This document shows positions 46,548 through 55,223 of a stretch of DNA of 64,000 nucleotides, one piece after another. The DNA is from Giardia muris. Its lineage: Eukaryota; Fornicata; Diplomonadida; Hexamitidae. Where the stretch lies: assembly GCA_006247105.1 (NCBI GenBank), contig CM016926.1, forward strand, positions 1,488,001-1,552,000. The letters are read 5' to 3'. The notes beneath the pieces are model-generated. The model saw nothing but the letters and a program-made list of their open reading frames with translations, was not told the origin of the DNA and searched no databases. How positions within the stretch are numbered: the first letter of the stretch is position 1; each line of letters starts with the position of its first letter. The position numbers and the translations under genes are program-made.

Positions 46548-49085
46548 ATGTCGGAGGACATTGAGTACCTTAAGAAGAAGAATGCCCATAACGTCTCCGC
46601 ATACGAACAGATCGGCAACTTCCTCTTGAAACTCTTTCTCGAGCGCCCGCCGCAAGAACGAATCTACCACGAGTTCGAGGCGGAGGCCTCGGAGCTCGCT
46701 ACGAGTAAGCAGACCACCTCGGCCCCACGCCTCGTGACCACTGACGAGCGCCTTTTGGCCCAATACCTCTACTCCTTCTACAAGACCTTCAAAAAGCCAC
46801 CCACCGAGGAGGATGAGGAACAGGAACAAGAACCGGAGCCAGAAGAGGACCCTGCCGAATATCCAGATATCCCTGATCTAGTCGCCCTTGGAACCCGTCT
46901 CCGTTCCGTTGGTGTCTCTCTTTCGCCTCATGATGCAACACAACTCCAAATGGCTTTACGACGTTTAGCGTCTACCGAGGACAGGTCTGGAGATAAGATC
47001 ACTCTTTTCGGTAAGGTGGGCTGCTATTGGGTCTTCAGGGCGCAAACGGACTCATACATCGAGCCTGAAGCCGAAGAGGAGGAGCAGTTTGAGGTTCCTG
47101 AAGAAGAGGTCGTTGAGGAGGAACCACTAGAGGATATCCCCGAGGAGGAGTTAGAAGAAAACGAGGCCGGTGAGGGTGAAGACAAGGACGAGGGTGAGGA
47201 TAAGGATGAGAAGGACGAGGCTGAACTCGAGGAGGGTGAGGGTAAGGACGATGGGAAGGAAGAAGATGACGAGGCTGACGAGAAGAAGGAGGAACAAGAA
47301 GCGCGCGAGGGCGAAGACGCTGGAGAAGGTGAGGAGGAGTTCGACCCGAAATCCGACGAGTCCTTGGAAGAGGAGTTTTCCGTACCGACGAAGGTCCCGA
47401 AACGCATCCCTTACTATCGTGGCCGGCCCTTTGCATTGAAGAAGACCAGTAAGCTCCCTGTCGAAGAGCATGAAGGTGTCAATAAGGATCTCTTTTTCGT
47501 TGCGACAGACTTCGAGCTTTCCCACGTCGCAGCCCAAGTTGCGCTCGAAATCCTTGAGGAACAACGACAGAAGGAGTACCGTAAGGCTAACCGTTTGCAA
47601 CAACGGAAGACCTTTATCCCACGGCTTCTACGTGCACTCTATGAGCGTCCTCTCTCGTTTGTTCCTTTGCCTGAGATCACTCCCGAGCAGATGCGCGTCG
47701 CAAAGTGCCTTCCACCACCATTCATCCGCTTCACTGGAGACCTGACACGAGATGCCGGAACGTCCTTGCCTCGTTTCGAAGGTACAGAGGGCCACCTGCT
47801 TCATTGCATTCTTGCCCGCATTCAACACGAATGTACTATCGTGCCAGAGAACCTCTATACTGCAGAGGAACCCGAGGCCGAGCCGGACGAGAATCTCCTT
47901 ACAGAACTCGAGAAGCAAGCCCGTATCATCCAGCTTCGTAGGGAACGCCGGACTCTTACTCTTACACAAGGCCTCTATCTTTACGAGATCCTCCTCCACT
48001 TCCCGTCGTTGGCTGCCCGTTCCGAGGATGAGGAGCCGGAGAATACCGAGGCCGTCTATGCAGAACTCAACGAGGAGTTCCAAGGCTTTGCGGACATCCG
48101 TACTCTCTTAAGTCCGGAAAAGTGGCGGTACCTCCTGCCTCGGATCAGTGGACAGGGCCGTGTGCAGCCGCTTTCCTGGGAGGACTACGAAGGGATCGAT
48201 GAACCAGAGCCATGGGAAATCGATGTGGCACTTACCCTTAAGGCGCGTCGTAAGGAGGAGCGCGAGCGTGCGAAGCAGGAACGGAAGGAGCAGAAGGAAC
48301 GCGAGCTCGAGGAGCTTCGGGAGCGTCTTGGAGAGCGTCGGTTCCAGAAATATATGAAGAAGCGAGAAGAAGAGGGTGAGGAGGAAGTAGAGGAAGAAGA
48401 CCCGTCAGATCCCGATGACCTTCATATCGAGCCCGACGATTATGAAGAGGAGGAGCTTGAGGCTCCTGATGCGGAAGAGGGCACCTATGACGAGTGGTGC
48501 AAGTACTACATGTACAAACTTTGGACGAAGTTACGCGTCTTCCGCCGACCCGTCTGTCCATGGGACGTACCCCTTCTAGACAATAAAACAAACATTGGGC
48601 TTCCACGCCTTTTCCAGCCGTCCGACGCCGAAGATAGAACAAGGGTCGATTTCAAGAGCCCTCTGAAGTGCCGGTATAGCCTTGATGAGAATAGCCTCGA
48701 GAACGATCTTGCAGTCTCAAAGACTCACATCAAGAAATGGCAATTTTCCATCTGTGACGATCCGTTGAATGGAGACCGCTTCCTGACCGCGACAAGCGTC
48801 AGGTGGCCTGGGTCGATGAACCTCCTATACGGGGCCCGTGGGAAGCAGCACACCCTCGTCTATTTCGGAGACGGGATTTCTCTTGAGGACGCAACCATAT
48901 CCGACATTGCCCTTCCCGACATGTGCGACCTGCCGTATGACGTTCTGGAGGAACCGGAATTATCCGTTGAAGAACAGCGTCGGATGTATGCCGAGGAGCA
49001 GGAGAAGAAGCGACTGAAGCGTGAGCGTGAGGAAGCGGAGCGGCGCGCGGCAGAAGAGGCCGAGGAGAAGGAGGAGGATGAGTGA
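46548..49085 (+). CDS. RSPH4A: radial spoke head protein 4/6 homologue
   Basis: An 845-residue radial-spoke head protein, part of the axonemal spoke that signals from the central pair to dyneins. N-terminal SEDIEYLKKKNAHNVSAYEQIGNF resembles the dimerising start of RSPH4/6. The conserved C-terminal beta domain has KWQFSICDDPLNGDRFLTA and SVRWPGSMNLLYGARGKQHT, corresponding to 'VRSLRWPGA...' of the family. Two low-complexity acidic stretches interrupt it: about residues 165-275 (runs of Glu, Asp and Lys) and a basic/acidic helix about 565-650. Animal homologues are about 710 residues. The ATG follows CTCAAAAATACAA. The stop lies in GATGAGTGAAGG, similar to the poly(A) consensus. Giardia axonemes have spokes, so the role fits. 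Confidence 0.85.
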   Translation: MSEDIEYLKKKNAHNVSAYEQIGNFLLKLFLERPPQERIYHEFEAEASELATSKQTTSAPRLVTTDERLLAQYLYSFYKTFKKPPTEEDEEQEQEPEPEEDPAEYPDIPDLVALGTRLRSVGVSLSPHDATQLQMALRRLASTEDRSGDKITLFGKVGCYWVFRAQTDSYIEPEAEEEEQFEVPEEEVVEEEPLEDIPEEELEENEAGEGEDKDEGEDKDEKDEAELEEGEGKDDGKEEDDEADEKKEEQEAREGEDAGEGEEEFDPKSDESLEEEFSVPTKVPKRIPYYRGRPFALKKTSKLPVEEHEGVNKDLFFVATDFELSHVAAQVALEILEEQRQKEYRKANRLQQRKTFIPRLLRALYERPLSFVPLPEITPEQMRVAKCLPPPFIRFTGDLTRDAGTSLPRFEGTEGHLLHCILARIQHECTIVPENLYTAEEPEAEPDENLLTELEKQARIIQLRRERRTLTLTQGLYLYEILLHFPSLAARSEDEEPENTEAVYAELNEEFQGFADIRTLLSPEKWRYLLPRISGQGRVQPLSWEDYEGIDEPEPWEIDVALTLKARRKEERERAKQERKEQKERELEELRERLGERRFQKYMKKREEEGEEEVEEEDPSDPDDLHIEPDDYEEEELEAPDAEEGTYDEWCKYYMYKLWTKLRVFRRPVCPWDVPLLDNKTNIGLPRLFQPSDAEDRTRVDFKSPLKCRYSLDENSLENDLAVSKTHIKKWQFSICDDPLNGDRFLTATSVRWPGSMNLLYGARGKQHTLVYFGDGISLEDATISDIALPDMCDLPYDVLEEPELSVEEQRRMYAEEQEKKRLKREREEAERRAAEEAEEKEEDE
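47041..47380 (+). repeat. Glu/Asp/Lys-rich low-complexity coding segment
   Basis: A purine-rich stretch inside the radial-spoke gene that encodes almost only Glu, Asp, Lys and Gly (for example EGEDKDEGEDKDEKDEAELE). GAGG and GACG words repeat imperfectly, so slippage could make its length vary among isolates. Confidence 0.7.
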
Positions 49086-49118
49086 AGGTTTTAGCTATAT
49101 GCTACATGTATATTTAGG

Positions 49119-50873
49119 CTAGTTAACCACAATTCCCTCCTTAGAGGCACACCGTTTTAGAAAGATCACCGCTTCGACGTGCTCACAACCCGGGAACATA
49201 TTGAAGCCTCTTGCGGATACGATATGAAAGGGGAGGGTAGTCTTATCCGTATAACAAAGCTGGAAGAGGTTCTGGGCGAGCGCTTTTGGGTTACACGAGA
49301 CGTAGACGAGGTATTGAAGATCCGATTCCCGTAGGACTCGGATGACACCATCTGGAAGACCAGCTCGAGGAGGGTCAACAATCCCGATGGCTGCGGGGAC
49401 GGAGAAGAAGGTCTGTGCTTGTTCTACGGAGATACACGTATATTCTAGAGAAACGCGAGCATCCTCGCGGAAGTTCTCAATCGCGTTGAGCTCGGCGTTA
49501 GCAATAGCATCGGCGGAGATGTCAAGACCGCGGACGAGGATGGCCTTTTGAGAATCATACAAGCGATCACTTAGAAGCCGTGCTATGCATTGGCCTAGAA
49601 AGCCACAGCCGCAACAGACATCAAGGAGGGTCACCCTAGTGAACTCATCCATATCGCCCACGACCAACATGACGACTTCAGTGATGTACTCCACCATTGC
49701 TATGGCAATCGACAGGTTCGATTGGAAGAAGGTATCTGGGCCTATACGGAACGCAATGTTGAGCATCCGTTGAACGACAAAGAAACGCGAGGGTAGGACC
49801 GAGTTCATGATCAGTGCGATTGGATAATAGGTTTCTCGATGAGGCCGTCCAGGGACAACAGCGATGACCTTTGCATAGCTGACGATGGCGGCTCTAAGGA
49901 CTCCCGAGCGCTTAAGAAATGTGTCAATCCCACAGATAACTGGCCAGAGTCTACTCAGGGCTATGTCAGGCTCGATATTCGCAGCGACCCTAAGGAAGAT
50001 ACCGATGAGGACGTCAGAAACGTCGAAGCGTGCGTTGGTGCACGTCCCAACGCACCGGATAGATACCGTATCAAGCAACGCGATATCGTCTCGAAGGATC
50101 TGGCCGGCTTGTAATGCCTCTGTCAATTGTTCCTCAAAGATTCGAGAGATAGTGACACAAGCATTAGGGAAGATGAGAGCACCATCCAAACAGTTAGACC
50201 CAAATATCCGGAATGTCGAACCTGTTCTGGTACATGGTCCGATCTGTACAGCGGGGCGTCCATCACGCTCAATAACGCCAATACTGAACTCGACCTTGGT
50301 TCGATACCGGTGTCGAAGCTCTGAGGTATATATTATCGCACGCTTACGAAGATGGGTGATCAAGGAAGGCTGCTTGGTCCATTCCGGAGTCACCGCACCA
50401 CCTTCTGTCTTATAGAGCTTGACCAGAACGCCTTTGAGGACGTTCTGGAGCATCCTGGACTTCTTGAGGTCTTCGGAACGCTCCGCTTCTAGATTAACAT
50501 AATATGGGGCAACCACCTTGAGGACCTCCTCGTTCCGGACTTGACCGCCTTTAAGTGGGGGCTCATCAAGGAGAAGAGTCTGTTCATCTCCATTAAGCCC
50601 TTTGTTCTCCTCTCCAAGAAGGCCGGCTGGTGGAACATAGTCCCTGTCGATTCTGCAAGAGAAGGAAAGGCCTCGGCAGTTGGTCAGCTCAGAGATATGC
50701 TTCAAAGCGGTGATGGCGGACGCCTCGCTTTCCATGATGACGTACGCCGTGTCGGTCCCGGGGTGCTTCACTACCGCCGTGAACTCGACTCCGGCGTCTA
50801 TAAGGAGTGCCACGATCTCGTCCTGGCGCGTCGACAGCCCCGTATTATCCAGGGCGACGGAGATATGACTCAT
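49119..50873 (-). CDS. TRM2: tRNA (uracil-5-)-methyltransferase, TRMT2/TrmA family
   Basis: A 584-residue SAM-dependent RNA methyltransferase, expected to make m5U54 in the T-loop. Motifs lie in order: DVCCGCGFLGQCIA (SAM site, about 415), GIVDPPRAGLPDGV (about 495), YVSCNPKAL with the nucleophilic Cys (about 525) and FNMFPGCEHVEAVIFL with the catalytic Glu (about 565). The first 75 residues look like an RRM (EIVALLIDAGVEFTAVV, TAYVIMESEASAITAL), which makes it TRMT2A-like and not the TRAM-domain bacterial form. The only in-frame ATG near the 5' end is at 50873, after AAAAAATAAGCAGAGTG; the longer frame starts with GTG. It converges on the radial-spoke gene, 33 bp apart. Confidence 0.88.
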   Translation of the reverse strand: MSHISVALDNTGLSTRQDEIVALLIDAGVEFTAVVKHPGTDTAYVIMESEASAITALKHISELTNCRGLSFSCRIDRDYVPPAGLLGEENKGLNGDEQTLLLDEPPLKGGQVRNEEVLKVVAPYYVNLEAERSEDLKKSRMLQNVLKGVLVKLYKTEGGAVTPEWTKQPSLITHLRKRAIIYTSELRHRYRTKVEFSIGVIERDGRPAVQIGPCTRTGSTFRIFGSNCLDGALIFPNACVTISRIFEEQLTEALQAGQILRDDIALLDTVSIRCVGTCTNARFDVSDVLIGIFLRVAANIEPDIALSRLWPVICGIDTFLKRSGVLRAAIVSYAKVIAVVPGRPHRETYYPIALIMNSVLPSRFFVVQRMLNIAFRIGPDTFFQSNLSIAIAMVEYITEVVMLVVGDMDEFTRVTLLDVCCGCGFLGQCIARLLSDRLYDSQKAILVRGLDISADAIANAELNAIENFREDARVSLEYTCISVEQAQTFFSVPAAIGIVDPPRAGLPDGVIRVLRESDLQYLVYVSCNPKALAQNLFQLCYTDKTTLPFHIVSARGFNMFPGCEHVEAVIFLKRCASKEGIVVN

Positions 50874-50944
50874 CACTCTGCTTATTTTTTCTTCCACGAT
50901 ATCACAGATTAGGAGAGTCCTGAAGAGACTTTATCTCAAAAGAA

Positions 50945-51267
50945 ATGGGTGTTCATCATTGAATAGGTTACTCTTTTGTGTTATCCTGTACGCAGTTATG
51001 TTCCCAGTAACTCTTTTGGCTGTGACTATTATTGAAGGAATTGGGCGAAAGAAAAGATCTGAGACTAAAACTGAAGCTGAGGCAGAGGTACTACGGACTC
51101 GTGTTCACTATCAATCATACGCGAGGAATAGATCTCCTGGCCTCTCGAAGTCGCGAATAGTCTTCTCGATCTGTTCTATCTTACGCTCGCACTCTTCACG
51201 TGAGCGTCGTTGTGCCAGGGAGTCGTTTGCCACGGAGAAGGAGTTGAGGCGTTTGACCTCGATTTGA
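50945..51267 (+). other. possible small membrane-protein gene, start unclear
   Basis: The plus frame ending at 51267 encodes NRLLFCVILYAVMFPVTLLA, a clear membrane helix, then VTIIEGIGRKKRSETKTEAE. Its first in-frame ATG is 50998, with no A-rich tract. A well-placed initiator, TCAAAAGAA, precedes an ATG at 50945, but that frame stops after five codons (GVHH) and would need a one-base shift to join. Either a frameshift or sequencing error, or chance, explains this. The 3' part overlaps the end of the enkurin gene antisense by 157 bp. Confidence 0.3.
51103..51109 (-). terminator. poly(A)-type signal AGTGAAC after enkurin gene
   Basis: On the minus strand GATTGATAGTGAACAC places AGTGAAC one base after the TGA stop of the enkurin gene. 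Confidence 0.6.
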
Positions 51268-51977
51268 AGGGAGGAACGAAGCTCAATCAGAAGGGCTTGT
51301 TTCTCCTCCTCGCTGACAAGCCTAGTACCGGGGGGTACACGCGCCCGTGCTCGCGCCTCCGCCTCTGCGCGTTCCTTCTGCTCCGCCTCGACGGCCCAAT
51401 CGTGCTTCCTCTTCTTCAAATACTCAGGAATCTCACCCTTCTTATGCGGTTCTTGATCAACGGTCGAGTTCTGAGCCGCGGCTTTCCGGGCCTCACTTTG
51501 CTTTTTGACCGCCAGCATATTTGCCCGAATACGGTTCACCTCTTTAACGACCTCATGTGATTCTTCTTGCCGTTCTCGAATCAAGTCAGCTTGCCTAGGG
51601 ACATCTGGACGGGATCTTTGGCGTGGTGCATATGGTTCCGTGTCGATGGGGCGCATATGTGGACCACCAGCTAACCCCGTCTTGCGTTTAAGATAATCTT
51701 TCGGTGCCTCAGGTTTCATTGACTCCGCCGCCTGCATGGCTCGAGACTCAACGTTCTGGAACTCCCGCATCTTAAAGGGTTCGGCATTAGCCAGGTCTTC
51801 CGCCTCCTCACGCTCCTGCTGCTTCTGTGCCGCCAACTGACGCAGTTGTCGTCGGTTCTCGGCCATGTGATTTTTCGGTTGGATTCCTCGACGAACCATG
51901 TCGTCACGGATCCCACGCGATGGGTTTATGATGTCTCCAACGACCGAGTCCTGATGATGATACCTTTGCAATGGCAT
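51111..51977 (-). CDS. ENKUR: enkurin-domain flagellar protein
   Basis: A 288-residue protein. The enkurin domain fills the C-terminal third, beginning with the family signature GEIPEYLKKRKHDW (about residue 190) and continuing through RARARVPPGTRLVSEEEKQ to RDFERPGDLFL. Enkurin was first found as a calmodulin- and TRP-channel-binding sperm protein and is known as a microtubule inner protein in ciliary doublets, so an axonemal location is expected. The N-terminal part is basic and disordered. An upstream ATG at 52004 would overlap the previous gene; the ATG at 51977 follows CTAAAAAAGAGG and leaves 13 bp to the upstream stop. An AGTGAAC signal follows the stop. Two other flagellar genes are nearby. 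Confidence 0.88.
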   Translation of the reverse strand: MPLQRYHHQDSVVGDIINPSRGIRDDMVRRGIQPKNHMAENRRQLRQLAAQKQQEREEAEDLANAEPFKMREFQNVESRAMQAAESMKPEAPKDYLKRKTGLAGGPHMRPIDTEPYAPRQRSRPDVPRQADLIRERQEESHEVVKEVNRIRANMLAVKKQSEARKAAAQNSTVDQEPHKKGEIPEYLKKRKHDWAVEAEQKERAEAEARARARVPPGTRLVSEEEKQALLIELRSSLQIEVKRLNSFSVANDSLAQRRSREECERKIEQIEKTIRDFERPGDLFLAYD

Positions 51978-51990
51978 CCTCTTTTTTAGT

Positions 51991-52296
51991 TCACTTGGCT
52001 TCATCCTCTTCCCGTATTCCTATAGTTGGAGAAAGAGTGACTGCGGCGACGGGGGCTCCAGGGTCTCCCGCCTCGAGGGTGTCGAAGGCGAGGGGGTCCG
52101 TCTTCATGTCCTCGAACCAACGGACTAGCCGAGCGCGATATCGACGGATGACGGCCTCGCACTTGAGAAGGCGGACGTCCCGCTCCTTGTTAAGGAGGAC
52201 CAGCTTCGCGTTCTGCTGGGCGAGCTGGAGGTTGGTGGCCTGCAACTCCCGTGCCCGCTCGAGAAGGGCCTCGTGGGATAAGGTAGCCAATTCCAT
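51991..52296 (-). CDS. small coiled-coil protein, 101 aa
   Basis: A 101-residue protein with a coiled coil over residues 5-55 (LLERARELQATNLQLAQQNA and VLLNKERDVRLLKCEAVIRR) and a short acidic C terminus (SPTIGIREEDEAK). I do not recognise it; the size and helix fit a flagellar, centrin-binding or dynein-assembly accessory protein but nothing proves that. The ATG at 52296 is preferred; it follows GAGACAA and is 18 bp from the opposite-strand ATG of importin-beta. The longer frame would cross that gene's start. The gap to the enkurin gene is 13 bp. Confidence 0.7.
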   Translation of the reverse strand: MELATLSHEALLERARELQATNLQLAQQNAKLVLLNKERDVRLLKCEAVIRRYRARLVRWFEDMKTDPLAFDTLEAGDPGAPVAAVTLSPTIGIREEDEAK

Positions 52297-52314
52297 TTGT
52301 CTCCTAAAAAAACG
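52297..52314. promoter_or_regulatory. 18-bp bidirectional initiator
   Basis: TTGTCTCCTAAAAAAACG separates the ATGs at 52296 (minus) and 52315 (plus). The A-run serves the plus gene; GAGACAA serves the minus gene. Confidence 0.6.
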
Positions 52315-55194
52315 ATGGATTCCGACTCCCTTTGTCATCTTCTAGTCACTGCCACCTCTCCGGACGCCGAGCAGCGCGCGGCGGCGACCGCAACGATCAA
52401 CAAGTACGTTGCCGAATCGAACCATGGTTACTTCCGAGGCCTGCTCAGTGTCCTTTGCGGCAAGTATGACTCTTCGGTCCGTCAACAAGCCGCCATACAG
52501 ACGAAGAACTTCTTTCGCTCTGCAGACATTGGAATTCATCAGGCTCGCCTCGGAGTCTGGCAAGGCCTTCGCTACCGCGATCGGCAGCAGCTTCTTGACT
52601 CAATCATTGCTCAATTGGAGTCTCCGGGCGTCCAGCAATTCGTCCCCAACATTCTCAGTAGCATCCTTGAGGCTGAGGCGATGCTCCCGAAGAATACGAC
52701 TGATATCCTTTTGACGGGTCTTGCAAGTGTCGCACGTGCTAGCCCTCAAATGATGGAGGCGGCCCTCAAGGTCTTCAAGTACTTCTACGAGGACACCTTG
52801 CCTGCCACTGCAAAGTCCTTGGTCGACCCTGGAAACGTTATCCTCGGTCTCGTAGGTGAAGCTCTTTTCGGGAACAATGGCGTTGCGTTATCGAGCCTAG
52901 GGCTGGAGATTCTCGTGTATCGGGCGAAGCTAGACCTGGTCGACGTCCAGGCTCTCGTGCCGCTTTTCGAGAACATGCTTTGTGCAGAGGTTTCCTTAAC
53001 GGTCTTCTTCGCCTTAACGGTGCCTCGGCTGCTCGCGGAGATCATCTTGCGGGCTCCGGCCACCTTGGACCTCTCAACCCCGGGTCATGGCTCTTTGCTT
53101 CTGGAGCTAGTTACTCACGTGACAACCGTTTGTAAGCACGCCTACACGATGAACCTTGAGGGAGCTTTTCTGAAACTCCCGAGTGGTGGGGATGTGGATA
53201 CCCAGCTCGCCATGCTCTCCGTATTGAACATGTGGGACGTTTTAGCTTGCTCGGGTCTTCTTAATGATGCACACTTCACACCAGATATGATAGATGCTCT
53301 GGTCCGCGACGTCTTGCTTCCGATCATTCGAGGACGCCAATACCCCGACTTGGAGACCCATTGCCTCGAGGTTGGCAACATTCGGGAGGCTGCAGCCCTC
53401 ACCTTATCTCACGTTGTTAGATCTTCGCGAGAGCGCTTTGAGCACCTGTTCTCGTACGTGTGCGATCTGTGTCGCGAGGATATTTTAGCTCCTAAGTGTG
53501 TGGACCCGACGAATCTAACTGAAAGTATGCGAGACATTGGGATTCTTATGATCCTTCGCGCGTTCCTTTGTCATATCATCGGGGACGTCTCGGAGCAGTG
53601 TGCATTGCGCGAGAACATCATTTGGTTGCTGAATACGCTCTTCGAGCGTGTCTCGTGCGTCGCGCTTCAGAATTCGAAGGACCAGGCGCCAAAGTTCTGT
53701 CATGCACTCTCCTCTGTCGCCGCAGATACGACAGTTAGGATGGCAGAGCACGCGGGCTCCTTTTTGCGCCCGTTGATTTCCCGCTACATGGATGATTGCG
53801 TTCGTCCGCTCATCTTCAACGCGATTCCTTCCGGACAAATGGCTGTCTATGGGCTTAACGTCTTCTCGCACCTGGAACAGTATCCTGACGTCTGCGAGTT
53901 CCTTTCGGCGCCGCTTCCCTCCCTTATTCAGCTTCTGGCGACGCACATTGGGAACTACATTATGGCAGGGAACGATAACAACGCCCTAGAGCTTGCACGG
54001 GGGGCGCAGATCGCCATCGACCACATGATGACCTGCTTAACGACAGCTGGGGCAGCGGAGAAGATCGTTGAGTGTCTCAGGTACTACCTTGACGTACTTA
54101 ACACTGTGGGGCCCCAGGTCCTTGCCGTGGAGCTTACTCCGGCGAATCGTGCATTTCTAGAGTATGTCGTCAACACATTGATATCCTGCTTCGTCTCCTT
54201 CCAGTTTCTCATTCCCCAGCTTTCAACTCAGGATCCGGTCTTCACCACCGCAGTCGATACCCTCCTCCAGTTCCTAGCGCATATCTACCAGCGCACGGAT
54301 GCTGACTCCCTCGTCTCCATTGTCTGCGACTTCCTTTCCCAAGCCGCATACTTTGCGGAGGCTGTTCCGGAGATTGATGCTTGCTTCCGTATGTGGCTTT
54401 CTGCTGACCCATCGCGCTCGCTTCTAGCCATTTGTGGGCATTGTCTTGAGGTCAACGTGGACTCTTTCATGATTCACCACAGTATCATTGGACTCTTACA
54501 GGCGGTGCTTCGCTTCCTTGATGTCGAGCGCATCGGTCAGATCTATGCACTTGTCAGTGAAAAGCTCAAGCGGGGTTGCACCGTCCAGACGAAAAGTGCC
54601 ATCGTCCTCCTTCTAGGGGAAGCCATTACGCAGCGGAAGCTGATGACATATGTTACAGGGCGTCACGGTCAAGGAGCTGGAGATGGGGCTTTCTGCGTAC
54701 CTCAGAGCGATATCCTGTCCATACTGAGCCAGATGTCGAACATTTGTGCATCTAGCGTCCTCACAGATCAGTCGGCACGAATGTACGTGAGTACCGATAT
54801 CGCTCAACTCTCTAAGTCTGTCGTCAAGACGATGGAGTCGTTCCTCTACTTCTGTATCTCGGATAGCCTCCCCTGTGACTCCTTCGTGACAGCGATTGAC
54901 GGCACGATCATGACGATCAGCAAGTGCTACAAGTATAAGGATGAGCAGAACCAAATCGATCTTGCAGAGTTTTACACCCCGGCTTTCAAGGCTGTCCTTC
55001 TCTCGATGATTATCGTTGCCAAGGATCGCGTTGCAGTCCTCGGCAATTATATCTGTCGCTCGCAGGTCTATAGCTTTCTGAAGGAGCTCCATGAATACGT
55101 GCAGGCGCAGGAGGGCGAGCCATTCCAGCGGATTGCCTCGTCCTTCTTCAGCGCCAGTCACCAGCTCTCAAATGGGTACTCGGAGAGGGATTAA
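52315..55194 (+). CDS. KPNB1: importin-beta (karyopherin beta-1)
   Basis: A 959-residue HEAT-repeat import receptor that carries NLS cargo into the nucleus and is released by RanGTP. The importin-N region is clear: residues 1-60 read DSLCHLLVTATSPDAEQRAA, YFRGLLSVLCGKYDSSVRQQ and AAIQTKNFF, matching the L-x-x-x-x-S-x-D-x-x-R-x-x-A pattern. Later repeats include PDLETHCLEVGNIREAAALT and MAVYGLNVFSHLEQYP. Animal importin-beta has 876 residues; this one is longer. It could be a related importin (for example Kap95 or Kap121 type), so the subclass is less sure than the family. The ATG at 52315 follows CTAAAAAAACG. It converges on the MFS gene 29 bp away. Confidence 0.8.
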   Translation: MDSDSLCHLLVTATSPDAEQRAAATATINKYVAESNHGYFRGLLSVLCGKYDSSVRQQAAIQTKNFFRSADIGIHQARLGVWQGLRYRDRQQLLDSIIAQLESPGVQQFVPNILSSILEAEAMLPKNTTDILLTGLASVARASPQMMEAALKVFKYFYEDTLPATAKSLVDPGNVILGLVGEALFGNNGVALSSLGLEILVYRAKLDLVDVQALVPLFENMLCAEVSLTVFFALTVPRLLAEIILRAPATLDLSTPGHGSLLLELVTHVTTVCKHAYTMNLEGAFLKLPSGGDVDTQLAMLSVLNMWDVLACSGLLNDAHFTPDMIDALVRDVLLPIIRGRQYPDLETHCLEVGNIREAAALTLSHVVRSSRERFEHLFSYVCDLCREDILAPKCVDPTNLTESMRDIGILMILRAFLCHIIGDVSEQCALRENIIWLLNTLFERVSCVALQNSKDQAPKFCHALSSVAADTTVRMAEHAGSFLRPLISRYMDDCVRPLIFNAIPSGQMAVYGLNVFSHLEQYPDVCEFLSAPLPSLIQLLATHIGNYIMAGNDNNALELARGAQIAIDHMMTCLTTAGAAEKIVECLRYYLDVLNTVGPQVLAVELTPANRAFLEYVVNTLISCFVSFQFLIPQLSTQDPVFTTAVDTLLQFLAHIYQRTDADSLVSIVCDFLSQAAYFAEAVPEIDACFRMWLSADPSRSLLAICGHCLEVNVDSFMIHHSIIGLLQAVLRFLDVERIGQIYALVSEKLKRGCTVQTKSAIVLLLGEAITQRKLMTYVTGRHGQGAGDGAFCVPQSDILSILSQMSNICASSVLTDQSARMYVSTDIAQLSKSVVKTMESFLYFCISDSLPCDSFVTAIDGTIMTISKCYKYKDEQNQIDLAEFYTPAFKAVLLSMIIVAKDRVAVLGNYICRSQVYSFLKELHEYVQAQEGEPFQRIASSFFSASHQLSNGYSERD

Positions 55195-55223
55195 CCGTTT
55201 TACAGGGGCGGCCTCGACTGCCC

